Source of the DNA: Streblospio benedicti
Taxonomy: Eukaryota > Annelida > Polychaeta > Spionida > Spionidae
Direction of reading: 5' to 3'
DNA length: 64,000 bases
Assembly: GCA_019095985.1 (NCBI GenBank)
Contig: CM032666.1
Coordinates: forward strand, 48,123,563 to 48,187,562
Part shown: positions 47,026 through 59,425 of the stretch, piece by piece
Position numbering within the stretch: the stretch's first letter is position 1
Layout of the letters: every line of letters starts with the position of its first letter
Made by a program: the position numbers and the translations under genes
The notes under the pieces: generated by a model
The model's input: the letters and a program-made list of their open reading frames with translations, nothing else
Database searches by the model: none
What the model was told of the DNA's origin: nothing

Positions 47026-48292
47026 CATGTCAGGAGGTCAAATCTGCCGATCCTGGCCGAGGATCGAATCGTACACTAGCGAGAGTTGGTGGCCCCCCTC
47101 GTCTCTGTTCGTGACCTGCCTGTTCGGATATGCATAGATTCCTTGATGGTTCTGGCTCTGGTCTTCCATTCCCTCTCCCTGTCTATCACTCTAGCTCCCT
47201 CCTTGTCTATTTCGTGGTTCTGCTGGTTCACATGGTCTGTGAAAGCACGCTTTCTTTGTGGATCTGGTGTATGCTCCCTTCTGGTTAACTTGATTTGATT
47301 TGATATTCTTCCGGAATTAATACTCCTAGAATAGCACATGAAAGCATACATATATATGCTTATTTTCAATGTGGTCCTTGTTTGTTTGGCAGGTTAGGTA
47401 ACCAACTGAGCCAATGGTGTGTAGAGGGATCACGCTAGCTATTGTTTTCCAACTAGATGAGTTCTTTTACGTGCAGAGGGGTGGCTCTCCTCTACACGGG
47501 ACACGTCTTTTAACGAGGCTTCCACATCTTTCTGATGCTCCTTCAGTCTGGTACCAAACTTTCTGCCCGTTTCCCCGACATACACTCTTTCACATAACTT
47601 ACATGGAATCTTGTACCCAATTTCACATTTGTCCATCTTATCTACTTTTATCTTTCGGTGTACAAGGATGTTCCTGATAGTTTCCACTGGCTTCACCGCC
47701 GTAGCTACTAAGTGTTTATTTAAAATTCTGGGGATCCCTTCTGTAACACCTTTCACATATGGTAGGATAACCTGCCCTTTTGATCTTTCTGCTTCTTTTC
47801 TCTTCTTGGTCTTTTCACTTCCTTTCCAGTTTGGTTTCTATTTGGTGTTTCGCTCGCCGGAACGACCCTCGAGGAATGACCATTCAGGACAGCCACATCT
47901 TGTCAGAGCTTCAACTATGTGCTGTTCTTCCTTTTGCCTGTCAACTTCTTCTGTCACTATGCCATTCCTTCTATCTAAGAGGGTGCGTATAACACATACC
48001 TTGTGTTGCAAAGGGTGGTGGGAAGAGAAGTGTAGGTACTGGTCAGTGTGTGTCTTCTTTCTGTACACTAGCAATTTCACACTCCTATCTGGGTTTTTCG
48101 CACGATCAGTGTATCTAGAAATCGAATGCATCCGTCTCTTTCTTCTTCATGCGTAAACTTGATGCTACTAGTCTCATCCACTGTGTTGAGATGGTCTGTG
48201 AGGTTCTGGGTCTCTCCTGTCTTTATTGTCTCTAACACATCATTCACATTATTACCGCGAGGATCGGCAGATTTGGCCTCCTGACATGCACG
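47026..48292 (-). mobile_element. Penelope-like element fragment with 33-bp inverted ends
   Basis: Minus-strand coding pieces run from the end of the reverse transcriptase (48340-47838: GCIRFLDTLIV, VYRKKTHTDQYLHFSSHHPL, CGCPEWSF) into the GIY-YIG region (47756-47080: YKIPCKLCERVYVGETGRKF, RLKEHQKDVE, then FTDHVNQQNHEIDKEGARVI). GGAGGTCAAATCTGCCGATC near 47034 is answered by GATCGGCAGATTTGGCCTCC near 48265, an inverse pair that brackets the fragment. It is broken, with a few breaks, and 5'-truncated. It is a different family from 41839-44273. Confidence 0.75.
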
Positions 48293-48299
48293 GGAAGTC

Positions 48300-49050
48300 A
48301 TTATGTTGAAAATCCTGCATTGTGATTGGCTTAGAGCCAAATCAGCCAGTCACCTATTCCTCCATAGTCGACTGGGCAATAGTGCCCTGTCTGCAAGCAG
48401 AAAAGTCCGCCATTTTGAAACCCTCGATTAAAAATAAAAATCGGCTATATTTACAATATTACAGAGATTTGAACACTCAATTATGACTAAAAGGTAATAA
48501 AAAAAATGTAAACTCAATAGAATTGCAACTTTATTACAAGTTTGCATTGTGACTTTGGAAAATCCCGCCCATATATAGCACAACCTACAGAACGAGAAGT
48601 GTGTTTAGACTAGTAGACCGCCGAAGTCCGAAATTAATCACAGTTAAATCACTTTTGAGATTATTTAGCGATACATTGCTAGTAAAAATGGTGCTACATA
48701 TTCAAAATAAGATAAACCTTGTGTCGGATAGTTGTTTCAATCAGAACAGTGTTTAAGCAAGTGTAAAAAATCGAATGTGTTAAAGTTTGCTGATAATACA
48801 ACGGCAGGATTTTAGACTTTTGCTTTGTGCGCTGAACCTGATTAATTTAGGCTATATTCGTGAGAGTTTTGATCAAATATTAAGTGTTAATGAGGGTTTA
48901 TCGTGTTATAATGAATATATATCATGGTTTGTCGGTCACCATGTATGAATGCATGCCCTCATGTAGTGAATATTGCCCTCGCAAGCTCGGGCAATATTCA
49001 CTACATTCGGGCATGCATTCATACATGGTGACCGACAAACCATGACATAT
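48300..49050. repeat. Palindrome-bearing repeat, third type
   Basis: A region of mixed sequence closes with a long perfect hairpin at about 48920-49046. Left-arm ATGGTTTGTCGGTCACCATG and GCATGCCC are answered exactly by GGGCATGC and CATGGTGACCGACAAACCAT, with a further inner stem GTGAATATTGCCC / GGGCAATATTCAC around CTCGCAAGCT. Arms total nearly 60 bp. The layout (long unremarkable 5' part, terminal long hairpin) is that of the repeats at 13056 and 34127, but the sequence is not shared. Confidence 0.65.
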
Positions 49051-50815
49051 TTCTTCAATCTCCCCTTAATGTATCGTCTATAACGGTTCATAATGAAGTA
49101 AGGATCCTTATAAATATAAATATATGCCTGATCACTAAAAATTCTCATTCTATAGGGCTATGGACGTACTTATATTATAATTCTGCCACAAATATACAAA
49201 ACTTACCATCAAATTAATGTCAAATCAATTTTCAAACAAATTATCCTCATTCCCACATATCCCGACATCAACGGGTTTTTATGTGTGTAATATATGCAAG
49301 TTTGTTTCCAATGCTTTAACTGTCAAAAGGGTCGAATTTATCAAACTGTTTATGATTTTTTTAAATCTTAACTGTATATCTACAAACGCATATTTGATGG
49401 AGATCATGAATGATGGGCAGGGTTCTGAAAATGCTATCCTTATATAAGATCATATTCCAAGGCGTACAGTTATCACTCATTATCTTGTGCAAATGACACG
49501 TAAGCCACCTAGGCTGGCTGGTATGTCTTTGCAAACGTATGTTTCATTTTAATATTTATTCCAGATGCCAATTAATAAGCACATACATATACATACATAT
49601 GTACGTGTCCATACATGCGACAATGATGTGAGTAACTAACAAAGTACACTAATTTCCATGCTGAGTGCAGTCAATATACGGGGGGGGTGTATAAAGGGTC
49701 AAGAAAGTCTTCTTTTCTATTTCTCCCATTTCCTCCCACTTTTCCAATATATCTCGTGCTTGCAATCTTGTGATATCTTATGCATTTGTGTATGCAAAAA
49801 GTACTAATTGACTACAAATAATGATTTAAATCTTGAAAGCAAAGGTGATTTGCAGGCCAAAATAGGAAAATAAGAGGTATCTTGACAAGAACAACATTGT
49901 CCGAGAATATTTATAAGAAAATAATTCAGTCAACATGATCTATTAAATACATTCATATATCAAAAGGGAGGGGGGGCATATATACTATATACTGTGTATA
50001 TAGGCCGTGAGATATGACGATGCGCACCCCTGGATTTGCCTATGGTAATATTATTTGGCACTTGTTTGGATGCTAAATATTAAAAAAAAAAAAACATACG
50101 GGATGTGTGTGACCTACGGGATGGGTGTGCACTGCTCCAGACTTCGTGATTGAAAATTTAAAGAAACTTTGACCAAGTCAACCGGGCGGCATTAATTGGA
50201 ATAGACCTTTTGCCTTAATTTGGCTCATATATTTGTGGAAATGAAGACTTTCTGGTAACTTACCATTTGCTGCACATAAAAGCATGAAACTGCAGTTTTA
50301 TAAGGGATGTAAGGGGTCTTATTTCCCACATCTCTCTCTTTTTCGCTGTTCTTTTTTGTTTGGCTTTTTCACATCCCTTATTTTTTACTTGTTTGTTCCC
50401 ACATCCCAGTTCATTATAAGCCCTCGACCCCCTTCCTGTAGATTTCTGATTATATACCTAACCATATAAATGCAGACCTAAGTGTGCATTAAACTATTTC
50501 CAATATCATCTACAACAGTATATAATAAGTGGTAGCCATTTTAACAACAGATGCAATGTCTCATCAGCCAATAACCGTGTGTACGTATCTGCATATAAAC
50601 TAATATCTGTTGGTGAAAACATCACATTTGATGGCTCTATTGCCCAAACAAGGCGGCATTGTTCACAAAGAGCAAATATGATGTATTAGTAAGGGTGGGA
50701 TAGGGCCGATGTTAGTGGCACAAGATAAAAACAAGAATGAAACATAAAAAGGTTTAGAGTGAGGCCTATGTTGGGTCTAAATGTCACCAATATTAGAGCA
50801 CTCACCAACCGCTAT
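49051..50815. other. Intergenic DNA with a repeat remnant
   Basis: Little is seen here apart from a remnant at 50040-50135 that matches 5275-5356 (GGCACTTGTTTGGATGCTA, then CATACGGGATG and CCTACGGGATGGGTG). A G-run patch lies at 49680 and another at 49970. Small open frames are not supported. Confidence 0.45.
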
Positions 50816-51529
50816 CCGCCCGCACGGACCGTACGTCAAACGTAAAAACCATTGTACTAGCCAGATTTTATTTTCCCAGTAATAAATCGCAAAAAAATTA
50901 AAACGGGCAACGCAGTACTCACATGTAAAACGTAGATCAACTTTTGGAATGCAAAATAAATATAAATGATGGCTTTTTCTATCTAGCGGCTAGCTTCAAC
51001 AGAGAGGTGGTCTCTCAAAATTCTTTCCTTACAGATTTTGGTAAGGCTATGGCCTAATGGCCTTCGCCATTCCTACGGGCCTGGGACAGGAAGGAGAAAT
51101 AAATGATTTCCAAATATGAGAAGTACTGTGTCATTTCTTTAGTCTATTTTTACATCATGACCTTTTGTCAGGGATATGTCCTGGAAACTAGCCAAACAAG
51201 TGGTCATCCCGGGTTTCGCTCTATTTAGTAAAGTCAGCCCATAGGGTTGTCAAACTATACTACTGAGGAGGATAGGCCTTTCTATTTTAGTTACCTGTGA
51301 GGACTAACCTGTGATTATCCTCTCTGTTCTGCTAAGCAAGCTCCTGCCACTGTATTGACATAGCTGAAGAGACATCTTCCATTTTACTATAGAGATTCAA
51401 ACCCAATACCTCTGGGTTGAGATGATAATTGACCAAGTATGTAGGCAGGCTGGGGGTTATAGAGACATCGGTTTGTCCGAGTAACCTTTTAACAGCCCGC
51501 TGCATGGAATGATCATTCTGGTCTCACAA

Positions 51530-51660
51530 TCTTGGGGTCGTGAGTTCGAGTCCCGTCAGGGCCACTTGATAAAGTAAAAACTCACCGTCTCCAGTAACAC
51601 CAGACCAGTCATTATGTGTCGGACAGGCGTGCTAACCCGCTGAACCAACCTTTCCTACAA
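51530..51660. repeat. tRNA-derived SINE-like fragment
   Basis: GTGAGTTCGAGTCCC (51540-51554) is a good polymerase III B-box and TΨC-arm match, and GGTTCAGCGGGTTAGCACG on the minus strand (51625-51643) looks like a D-arm/A-box. The two lie on opposite strands and do not form one tRNA. I take them as remnants of SINEs or tRNA-like repeats, not a working tRNA gene. Confidence 0.3.
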
Positions 51661-52102
51661 GGGATAGACGTGTTCACACTTTCCTATATATCATATTGCG
51701 CAATGTCTGTCATGCCACTTGACGATATATTTAGATAGGCACCCTCTCTCGCTACTATAGCCTCTATATCACTGAAACCGCGTTATGCTGAGTACGTTGT
51801 AACCTGACAGGGTTTTGCATTGTGTCCGGCCACTTCTTTGACAATAACACCACTCATTTAATGACATCGTTACTCTAAAATCATTTGGAAGTTCATTCCA
51901 AAATTTTGGCACAGTGAGTGTAATCCATATTGACTGAAACTGAAATATACCTCTATCGCATGCAATACAGCCCTATCTCATAATAGGTGCAATCTATCAA
52001 ACATAGATGTATGTAGATACAATTAGCTACCACATGTTTCAAACAAACTGATAGGGTGTATTTTGACAAGAGAGTGAGAGTGACGCAGGGCCTGTGAGAT
52101 AA

Positions 52103-52130
52103 AGTGTGTGTGTGTGTGTGTGTGTGTGTG
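52103..52130. repeat. (GT)n microsatellite
   Basis: About 14 uninterrupted GT units are followed by a run of seven or eight G. Confidence 0.9.
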
Positions 52131-53339
52131 GGGGGGTGACCTTTACCAATATATGTAGCCCCCCTTCACTCTTGACCCATCATCCTTACAAGTATATGGG
52201 TGGGCGCTCTGAAGAGAAGATGGGGCCTTGAGAGTAACGGGACTGGGCTTATGAGAAGATGGACCATGAGAGTGGCCAGGGGCTTTACAAGGGCTATATA
52301 AAAGACAGAGGCTTCAGGTAAGTTTTATGCCTTGAGATTGGAGCGGTCAGGGGGAGGGGCTGCTTAACCCCCACATTGCCCCCTCCCCTCTTGATTCATA
52401 ATCCCAGTCTGAGTAAGTAAAGTCTGACTCCACTCAAATTTGCTGTTGATTGTAGTACAAAATGTTCCAACATTCCTAATCAAAAAGCCTGAATACACTC
52501 ATGTAATCGCACACATGTGATCTAGAAAATATCAAAATATGTCGTGCACCCTCTTTGGCTAGAAGCTCTGTGGTTAAGTGTACCCTGTCTGCTTCCAAAA
52601 TTAACAATGTGGTATACACTGTTTATATGTTAATAGAGATGTAATTGATCATTGCCTCTCCTTACAGACAAGAGACACTATACCTGGATTAACCTCATTG
52701 CCCGGAATACATCCCTATCGTCCTAAATAATATTACACCCCTACCTCTCCAAGAAATATTAAATGAATGCCCCAATTGATGATGCGCAAATTACCAATAC
52801 AAATTCCTAATTGCAGTTCATGAAATTTTATGTAAGTGAATCATTTACAATAGCCAACATTTAAGTAAAAAAATGCCATTCATTCCAAAGCATTGTAGCA
52901 TTGGGTAGCATTGCCCTCTGCCCCCGGCCCTCCCTTACAACTAAAATATATTATCAAGCTGCTCAGTATATTATAAGTTAGAGAACTATCTAAAAATATT
53001 ATATTTCATGAAACTTTTCTCTCTTTAATCAAAGATATCACACAGTACTTGAATTTACCTAGCCCTCATCCTCATCCTATCATTAGTAACAACATAAAAC
53101 AAACCCCAACCCCACCTCTGTTGGAGTATCTGAATGGTGAATTTAGTATCACTGAATATGCTCCACTGTACCATTACCACTCTTATGTACAGGTCAATCA
53201 AAGCTAGGAGCTGACATTGCTCAAATAAATCTGTTGAATATAATATAGTGTAACTCCTAATACCTTGTATTTTGTTAACCTGGAATTAAATGTAACAATA
53301 TAAAATGTTTCATACCAAAACCAATTTGGTGGTGAACCA

Positions 53340-53627
53340 CTCCTCATTTTTTTAAATGGATGGAAAAATCAGCAAAAGAATACATGCTAAGTTTTACATC
53401 ACTGTCTGGATCAAACTCAGCATTTGCAATGTATCTCTGAATTTGAATCAGAGCTTCTCCAGCGAACATTTTTCTTTTCACTAATTGTTCTATTGGTGCC
53501 GTGTCAAATCGTTTAATTAGGTGTGTGTGTGTGGGGGGGGGGGGGTCACTCAAATTTTTTCAAGGGGGTCACTCAGATTTTGATTTGCCAAAATGGGTGG
53601 TCTCTGAAATATTCAAAGTTTGTTAAA
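53340..53627. other. AT-rich DNA with G/C-run tracts
   Basis: There is a GTGTGTGTG tract followed by about 13 G (53523-53547), and nearby GGGGTCACTCA phrases. The 69-codon minus frame (53344-53553) runs through the GT tract and shows no known domain. I do not call a gene. Confidence 0.35.
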
Positions 53628-53853
53628 CCCAATGGCAGACCCCCCCCCCCATCCCCTGGGAAGTAAATTATGTGCGCTCCCTTATATTTTCTAACATATC
53701 AATAAAATACAAATAATACTTAACTTGATGGAATTGTGCTTACCCAATGGCAGACACCCCCGCCCCCTGGGAAGTAAATTATGTGCGCTCCCTTATATTT
53801 TCTAACATATCAATAAAATACAAATAATACTTAACTTGATGGAATTGTGCTTA
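53628..53853. repeat. Tandem duplication of ~115 bp
   Basis: ACCCAATGGCAGAC, then a C run, then CCTGGGAAGTAAATTATGTG through CTTGATGGAATTGTGCTTA, occurs twice in direct succession (about 53628-53744 and 53743-53853). The copies differ mainly in the C-run length, which points to a recent duplication or an assembly effect. Confidence 0.8.
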
Positions 53854-54918
53854 ACAAAACATACCTAGATCATACACAAAGTTTATTTAGTAATTGGAAT
53901 ATATTATAGCGTTTTGTACCAAATTTGCTTATTTTCACCAAAAAATTATGAAAAATGCTGACTTTGAGGCGAAAGTTGACTACTTTGTATGTACTCTGCA
54001 TGCTTTATATTAACAGAACTGCCTGTTTTCTTCATTATGAACAAATTTGTAAAAGAAAATTTTCATAAAATACAGTATTTAGAAAGTGACTAAATATACA
54101 GACCAAAAATGCTAATCATACAAAGAATTCGAATGAATAGCATACGTTTTACGTATAGGGCGCTCCATCTGATTATACAGCAACAAGAACAAATTTTCAA
54201 ACGATTGACGTATCATTGATACGTCGAACGCACAGCTTATGGAAAATAAAAAATGGACCGTGCGGGCGGAATCTCAACAGTCGTGCGGTTTTTGTTTTCA
54301 GTAGGCGGGGGACGTTATGTACGATATGTACCGTTCCGTGCTAATTTGTTTGTGAATTAATTCAGTAAATCCAGTTTTATACGGTCGTGACCGTATGTGT
54401 TTGTCAACAATTTGCTTCGACTCAACTAACAGAGATTCTAATTCTACAATTTTATCATCTATGTTATCCTCCATGGTAATATAATGACAATATAATCAAT
54501 AAAATTTGGTTGTTTAATTAGTACATGATCCATGTTTTAAAAAACATGTAATATTTGTTTTCATCGCGTTCGCATTTTGTAGAAACGTTGCTTGTCGTGT
54601 CAATCGACGTACTGCAACAATGCATTTGACGTTTGCAAGGTACGTTGTGCATTCGCGTTACGTACGCTGTTGTTGTAAACTATTATCGGGACAGTCGTTT
54701 TTACCCGGAAGTAAGCGGTCTCGTAGAAAACCCGTTGTCGACTCGACATTTATGAACCAGTTTTCTCGTAAATTAAGAGAGATTGAAACGCACAGTGATT
54801 ATGGGAACATTGAAATAGTAGTAAGGCAGTGAACGCGCCTAGGTTTGAAGCGCAAAACGGCACTGGTGGGTAAAAAATGTCCGAAATTCGAGATTCACTA
54901 CGGGGGCGGTCACGACAG

Positions 54919-55480
54919 ACATTTTTAATGAGCCATATATGTTAAAAGACAAGTGAAATCAGAAAAATAAATGCCATGGAGTGATATGTTGACATTTGTA
55001 ATACCCATATATGTCAAAAGGACGAGTGAAATAAAAAAAATAAATGTCATTAAGGAATGTGTTGACATTTTGAGTGTGATGCAACAGATGATATCACGTG
55101 TCCTTTTGACATATATGGCAATTATAAATGTCAACATATCACTCTATGACATTTATTTTTCTGACTTCATGCGTCCTTTTGACATATATGGCCATTATAA
55201 ATGTCAAAATACTATTTAATGGCATTTAGTTTTTTCTGATTTCATGCACCCTTTTAACTTTTAAGGTTAAATTGACATTTATAGCAATTCAATAATGTCT
55301 AAATGACTCGCGAATTTTAAGAAATATAAATGTCATAATATGTCAAAATTACCCGCAAATTTTGAGAAAAATAATGTCAAATCAACTCGCAAATTTTGAG
55401 AAAAATAAATGTCATAAATGTCAAAATGTCATGACATTTTTTTAAATATATCGCTCGACATATGTTAATGACATATTTCG
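54919..55480. repeat. AT-rich repeat of ATAAATGTC / GACATTTAT with inverted halves
   Basis: The words GACATTTAT, ATAAATGTC and CATATATG(T/G) recur more than fifteen times on both strands. Larger inverted pairs are present: ATATGTTGACATTT near 54982 with AAATGTCAACATAT near 55116, and CATATATGTCAAAAGGAC near 55007 with GTCCTTTTGACATATATG near 55109. It looks like a fold-back or MITE cluster without coding sequence. Confidence 0.6.
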
Positions 55481-55489
55481 GTGCCAACT

Positions 55490-57700
55490 CTGATGTCCTC
55501 AGTCCTAACTCTACAGCCATATGACTTTTGGGATGTACGCATGATCCATCATGACTCTCAACGTTTCAATGTCACATGTGTATACAGTGATTAAAATCAG
55601 ATAGAATTTGTTTAGTATTGCATTTGTTGGGTGACATCATGATGTAAATCAACTAGAATACAGCTAATCACCGGGACTTTTAACTTTGATCCATGCAGTC
55701 AAGCAGGGTGCCAATATGGGTCATTGCCTAAATGCACATGTCAGTAGCCGTCCGTCCAAAGTACATGTACATACTCGTCTTTGTTAACAGGGAAGCCTAA
55801 TACATTTTCATCAATTAGGGTGAAAATTCTCATAGTCATGATTTTACATCACTCATTTACAAAAAATAGCCCCACCACATAAGCAATTTTATTTTTCAAA
55901 AAAAAATATTTTTTTTAAACACAATGTTTAGAAATATAGGCATATCTTTAGGTACATAAATACAAACAGTGAGCTACATGTTACTTCTGTATATTCTATG
56001 GTTCTTTCTTAGATAATTTATCAACGTCGCCCCAGCCTTCTTTTTTCATTTTGTGACCTTGTATTCAAGCAATTGATGAAAATTTTCTAACAGCCATATT
56101 TGAGAATGTGTTTTCTTCTGTCATGAACGATATTACAATAGGTACAAGATTTTATCAAGTTTATGCCATAATCCAATGTTGTCAACCCATTTTTAAAGTC
56201 TTGACACAACAAAGATGTTTATTCCATTGATTGGATGATAACTGTATCTACCACTTCTCTTTATAAAATTCTAATTCATCAGAAAACTATTTATGCAATT
56301 TTTTTTAAATCTTCAGATATCATAAAATTAATACGCAGTAATACTTGCTGAAATGCTGAAATAAGGTCTGAGGTACAGTGAAACCTGTCTATGTAGGCAC
56401 CTTTATATTTAGGAGAACCGTATTGTATGGACACATTTCTCTTCTCCAATTACTTCAATGCCATATTAAAAACCTCTCTGTTCAGGGCATCTGCCTTACA
56501 TGGACAATTCTATTTTTTACAAAGGTATCCACATGGGATAGGTTCTACTGTATTTCATTGTACTTCTTAATCCCCAGACTATTTCACTTGAATAATACAG
56601 AAAAACCACAACAAGAGTGCAGTGAGGCATTAATAAAGTCTAATGGGAGGCTACCAACATTTCAATGAATCACATATTGGTTTGTCTGATGATCTGTTGG
56701 GTTTGATAATTATCATCCTCCAATTTTTTATTGCTCTTTACATACAAAATAAAGTTAAAGATATGTGCTTGTTCCTTGAATCAACTTATCATGATACGTA
56801 TAATTTTGTTATACTTTTTGATCAGTGTGATGTGATGTTTTCTGGAGCCTACATAAAGTAGTCCGAATCTCCTTCATGAATATTCACACACATAATGAAC
56901 TACTAATGAGCTGTGGACAGGCCGTTTTGTAATATCTGTCATAAAAGCTAGAGTCATATTTGAAATTACTATTTTTGCATTAAAAGGATATATTCAAAAA
57001 TTCTAAGGCTGGGGCGATTTAAAGAAATATCTCCTCTATACAAGAGATGTGTTTCTATCTAATGGCACACTATCAGTGTTTCAGTGTATGTACCTAAACA
57101 TGTGGTCATTATTTCACAAAAAATGCCCTTTAAAAACATTTTAAAAAATCTTTTCACTTCTGAAAAATTGAGAAAAATTCTTTAATCCTGTTATACCAAT
57201 GATCATGAAAATCATCTATATTAACTAAAAATTAGAAAAGTAAAAAATGTTCTGGGCTTCCCCCTTAACAGCTACTAGGCTATTTTGTAAATAATACATC
57301 AGTTGTAATCTCGCCTGCTGTCTTCTCTACTTTAGTGATGTCCATAGTACATATATAGTTATTTGATCATGGATTCTACACTTGAGGTCCCGGTAGTTCC
57401 AATTAGTCTATCCACAATGGAGTAATTACTTTAAGAGCAATTATACACAAACAATTTTAATATAGCCAACAACTATATGTCATTCATGGCAGCCATGACT
57501 TACCTGGAACTGTGACTACGCATTGCCAGCTTGACATTGGCCTACTGGGGTGGTAATGGGGGGAAAGGTCGACAGTTGGGTTGTATCAAAGTTGTTCAGA
57601 ATCCACTGGGGTGGAAATGAATATAAAATATGAAATAGTCAGAAGTTCTTAACAGCGGTATATTCTTTTTTTTTAAATGTAACCCTGTCGGGTTAGAGAG
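55490..57700. other. Intergenic DNA, nothing recognised
   Basis: AT-rich sequence. Frames at 56378-56668 and 56643-56861 show no domain and no splice structure that I can support. Confidence 0.4.
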
Positions 57701-57769
57701 AGCAGATTGACGGACACGGGTTGCTCATAGGCATAAGTTCAGGGGAAAGGGTGCGAGATGTAGCAGGAA

Positions 57770-58085
57770 TAAATTTTCAATGGTCTACCGCACTATTCTT
57801 GAGTGGAATATGCTTCTCACCAATATAGCGGAGGCCGGCTGATTCACCATCTTCAAGTGCCGGCTGTCCGAAATGCACCTAAGTACGGGCAAAGATATTA
57901 TAGAACAAGATGCCAAACTCAGCAGTTGCAATGGTGATCAATAATACAGCAGCGTCCCTAGTGGTGAGAGTTTCGATACAGTTCCAAGCATAGACTTGCA
58001 ATTCTTCACTGTTCCCAGAAGCGTGGGACGTGATGCACAGTAAAATTAATCGCATTACTATTTCCGGCGTCATGTAGACTAACAC
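57770..58085 (-). pseudogene. Unrecognised reading frame on the minus strand
   Basis: The frame at 58085-57879 (LVYMTPEIVMRLILLCITSH, then EELQVYAWNCIETL and DAAVLLITIATAEFGILFYN) meets one TAG and then stays open for a further 37 codons or so (VHFGQPALEDGESAGLRYIG, then EKHIPLKN). The length of open frame on both sides of one stop and its ordinary amino-acid mix suggest a decayed exon. I do not recognise the family. Confidence 0.3.
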
Positions 58086-58144
58086 GACTTTACATATTCT
58101 AAGTTAATTTTCGCGTATCACTTATCATATGTCATTCATGGAAA

Positions 58145-58627
58145 GTACTTTTCTAATAGAATTTTGGGTGAGAATTATGAATCTGTAATCGGATTTTAGT
58201 TAGCATTGAAATTGATGAAGATATGGGAAAAGATCGGTCTTTACAGACGACCTGTGTAGGCTGCGATTAATACTTACCTGCAAACCTCAATATTATGAAA
58301 AATGCACGCCTCAATTAGGATTCCAAATAGAGTTTTGAATGAGGATTACGAATCTGTAATCGGATTTTAGTTAGCTCGAAAATTTTTAGACGGCAGTGAT
58401 TGGAGCAAAGTTGAGAACTTCACTATTATGAAGAATGCACGCCTCAAATAGATAATTTACTTAATTTTCCAACGCCTATCAGCGTGACAGCCATCAATTT
58501 TATGTAAAACACACATTTTGAATGATGTACCAAACATACACCGGAAGTACACATGGACTTTTGTGTTTCAAAATCGAATAAAAAAAGACAAGTGTGCATA
58601 TTTTCTGTGCAACTGGGAAATGAAGAA
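58145..58627. mobile_element. MITE copy related to 61736-62270
   Basis: It shares TTTTCTAATAGAATTTTG(G/A)GTGAG, GAATCTGTAATCGGATTT, ATGCACGCCTCAA and a right end GTGCAACTGGGAAATGAAGAA with the copy inside the Penelope-like element. Part of its body (ACGAATCTGTAATCGGATTT) is present twice. Its left terminus is not clear. Confidence 0.6.
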
Positions 58628-59334
58628 TAGTACTATTTGAATAACAGATAATAATCAATGTCATGCATTATTTTACTGAAGAAAATCATTTTAATAGTGC
58701 TTAATGAATTAGGTATTTTCATAAATTTTATACAATTTATATGGTATTAGCCTGTGTTATCATCACCATTATTCTCACTCTTTGTCGGTCTTAATATGTT
58801 TAAAGTCTGTTTAATGTCAATGTATCAGAGCACTACATGTAAATTAAGCAATATAATGGTGAATTAGCTGCAATACAGATCTTAAGCTAAAATTTCAATG
58901 AGCTTATAATTTTAAAAAAGAGAGGGAAAAGGCTAATGAAAACACAAGAAGTATTATATTCAAGTTGATTTTATTGTCTATACATCTACATGATATTGCA
59001 ATCTTTATAAGGTTCATAAAGGTTTAGTCCATTCATAAAGGTTTAGTCCATATAAGTTTCCTGAGTAAGTATGTTTAAAATGATCTTGACATAATCTTGC
59101 ATTCCTAATTATCAGTTACGTAACAACTCGCCACATGTAAGCAGCCAAGAGGCTGTATAAATAACTACAAGTCAGTTGATTACGTAACAAACGCTTAACC
59201 TTCAGAGTGCCTTTGTTTCATGTTCAAATAATAGATAAGGCAAGTCTTGATTTAAATGTTGTTTCTACCGTGAAATCGATGACCGTTATGATGATTATTT
59301 GACCACACATGAGCGAAATAAAAGCAAATTAGCG

Positions 59335-59425
59335 TCACCCCGAAGGTTCGGTTGTGAAACTTACCTTCGAAGGTATAGGTAGACGAACGAAGGTTCGAAT
59401 GTTCGAAGCTTCGGTCCACCCCTAA
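59335..59425. mobile_element. hAT-like terminal remnant
   Basis: CGAAGGTTCG, TTCGAAGGTA, GAAGGTTCGAATGTTCGAAG and CTTCGGTCCACCCCTA follow one another, a pattern of TTCGAAG subterminal repeats with a (T)AGGGGTGGACCG end as seen in hAT elements. Only this end is visible. It is present in the left arm of the inverted duplication and absent from the right. Confidence 0.4.

Noticed and set aside
47414-48156. Plus-strand frames of 87-181 codons
   Set aside because: They are antisense shadows of the Penelope-like coding region on the minus strand.
51540-51660. tRNA gene
   Set aside because: Only a B-box on one strand and a D-arm-like phrase on the other are present. No cloverleaf can be formed.
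50816-54265. CCGCCCGCACGG at 50816 and its inverse near 54258 as ends of a 3.4-kb element
   Set aside because: The shared stretch is about 12-16 bases, no longer terminal repeat or target duplication is seen, and nothing between looks like transposon coding sequence.
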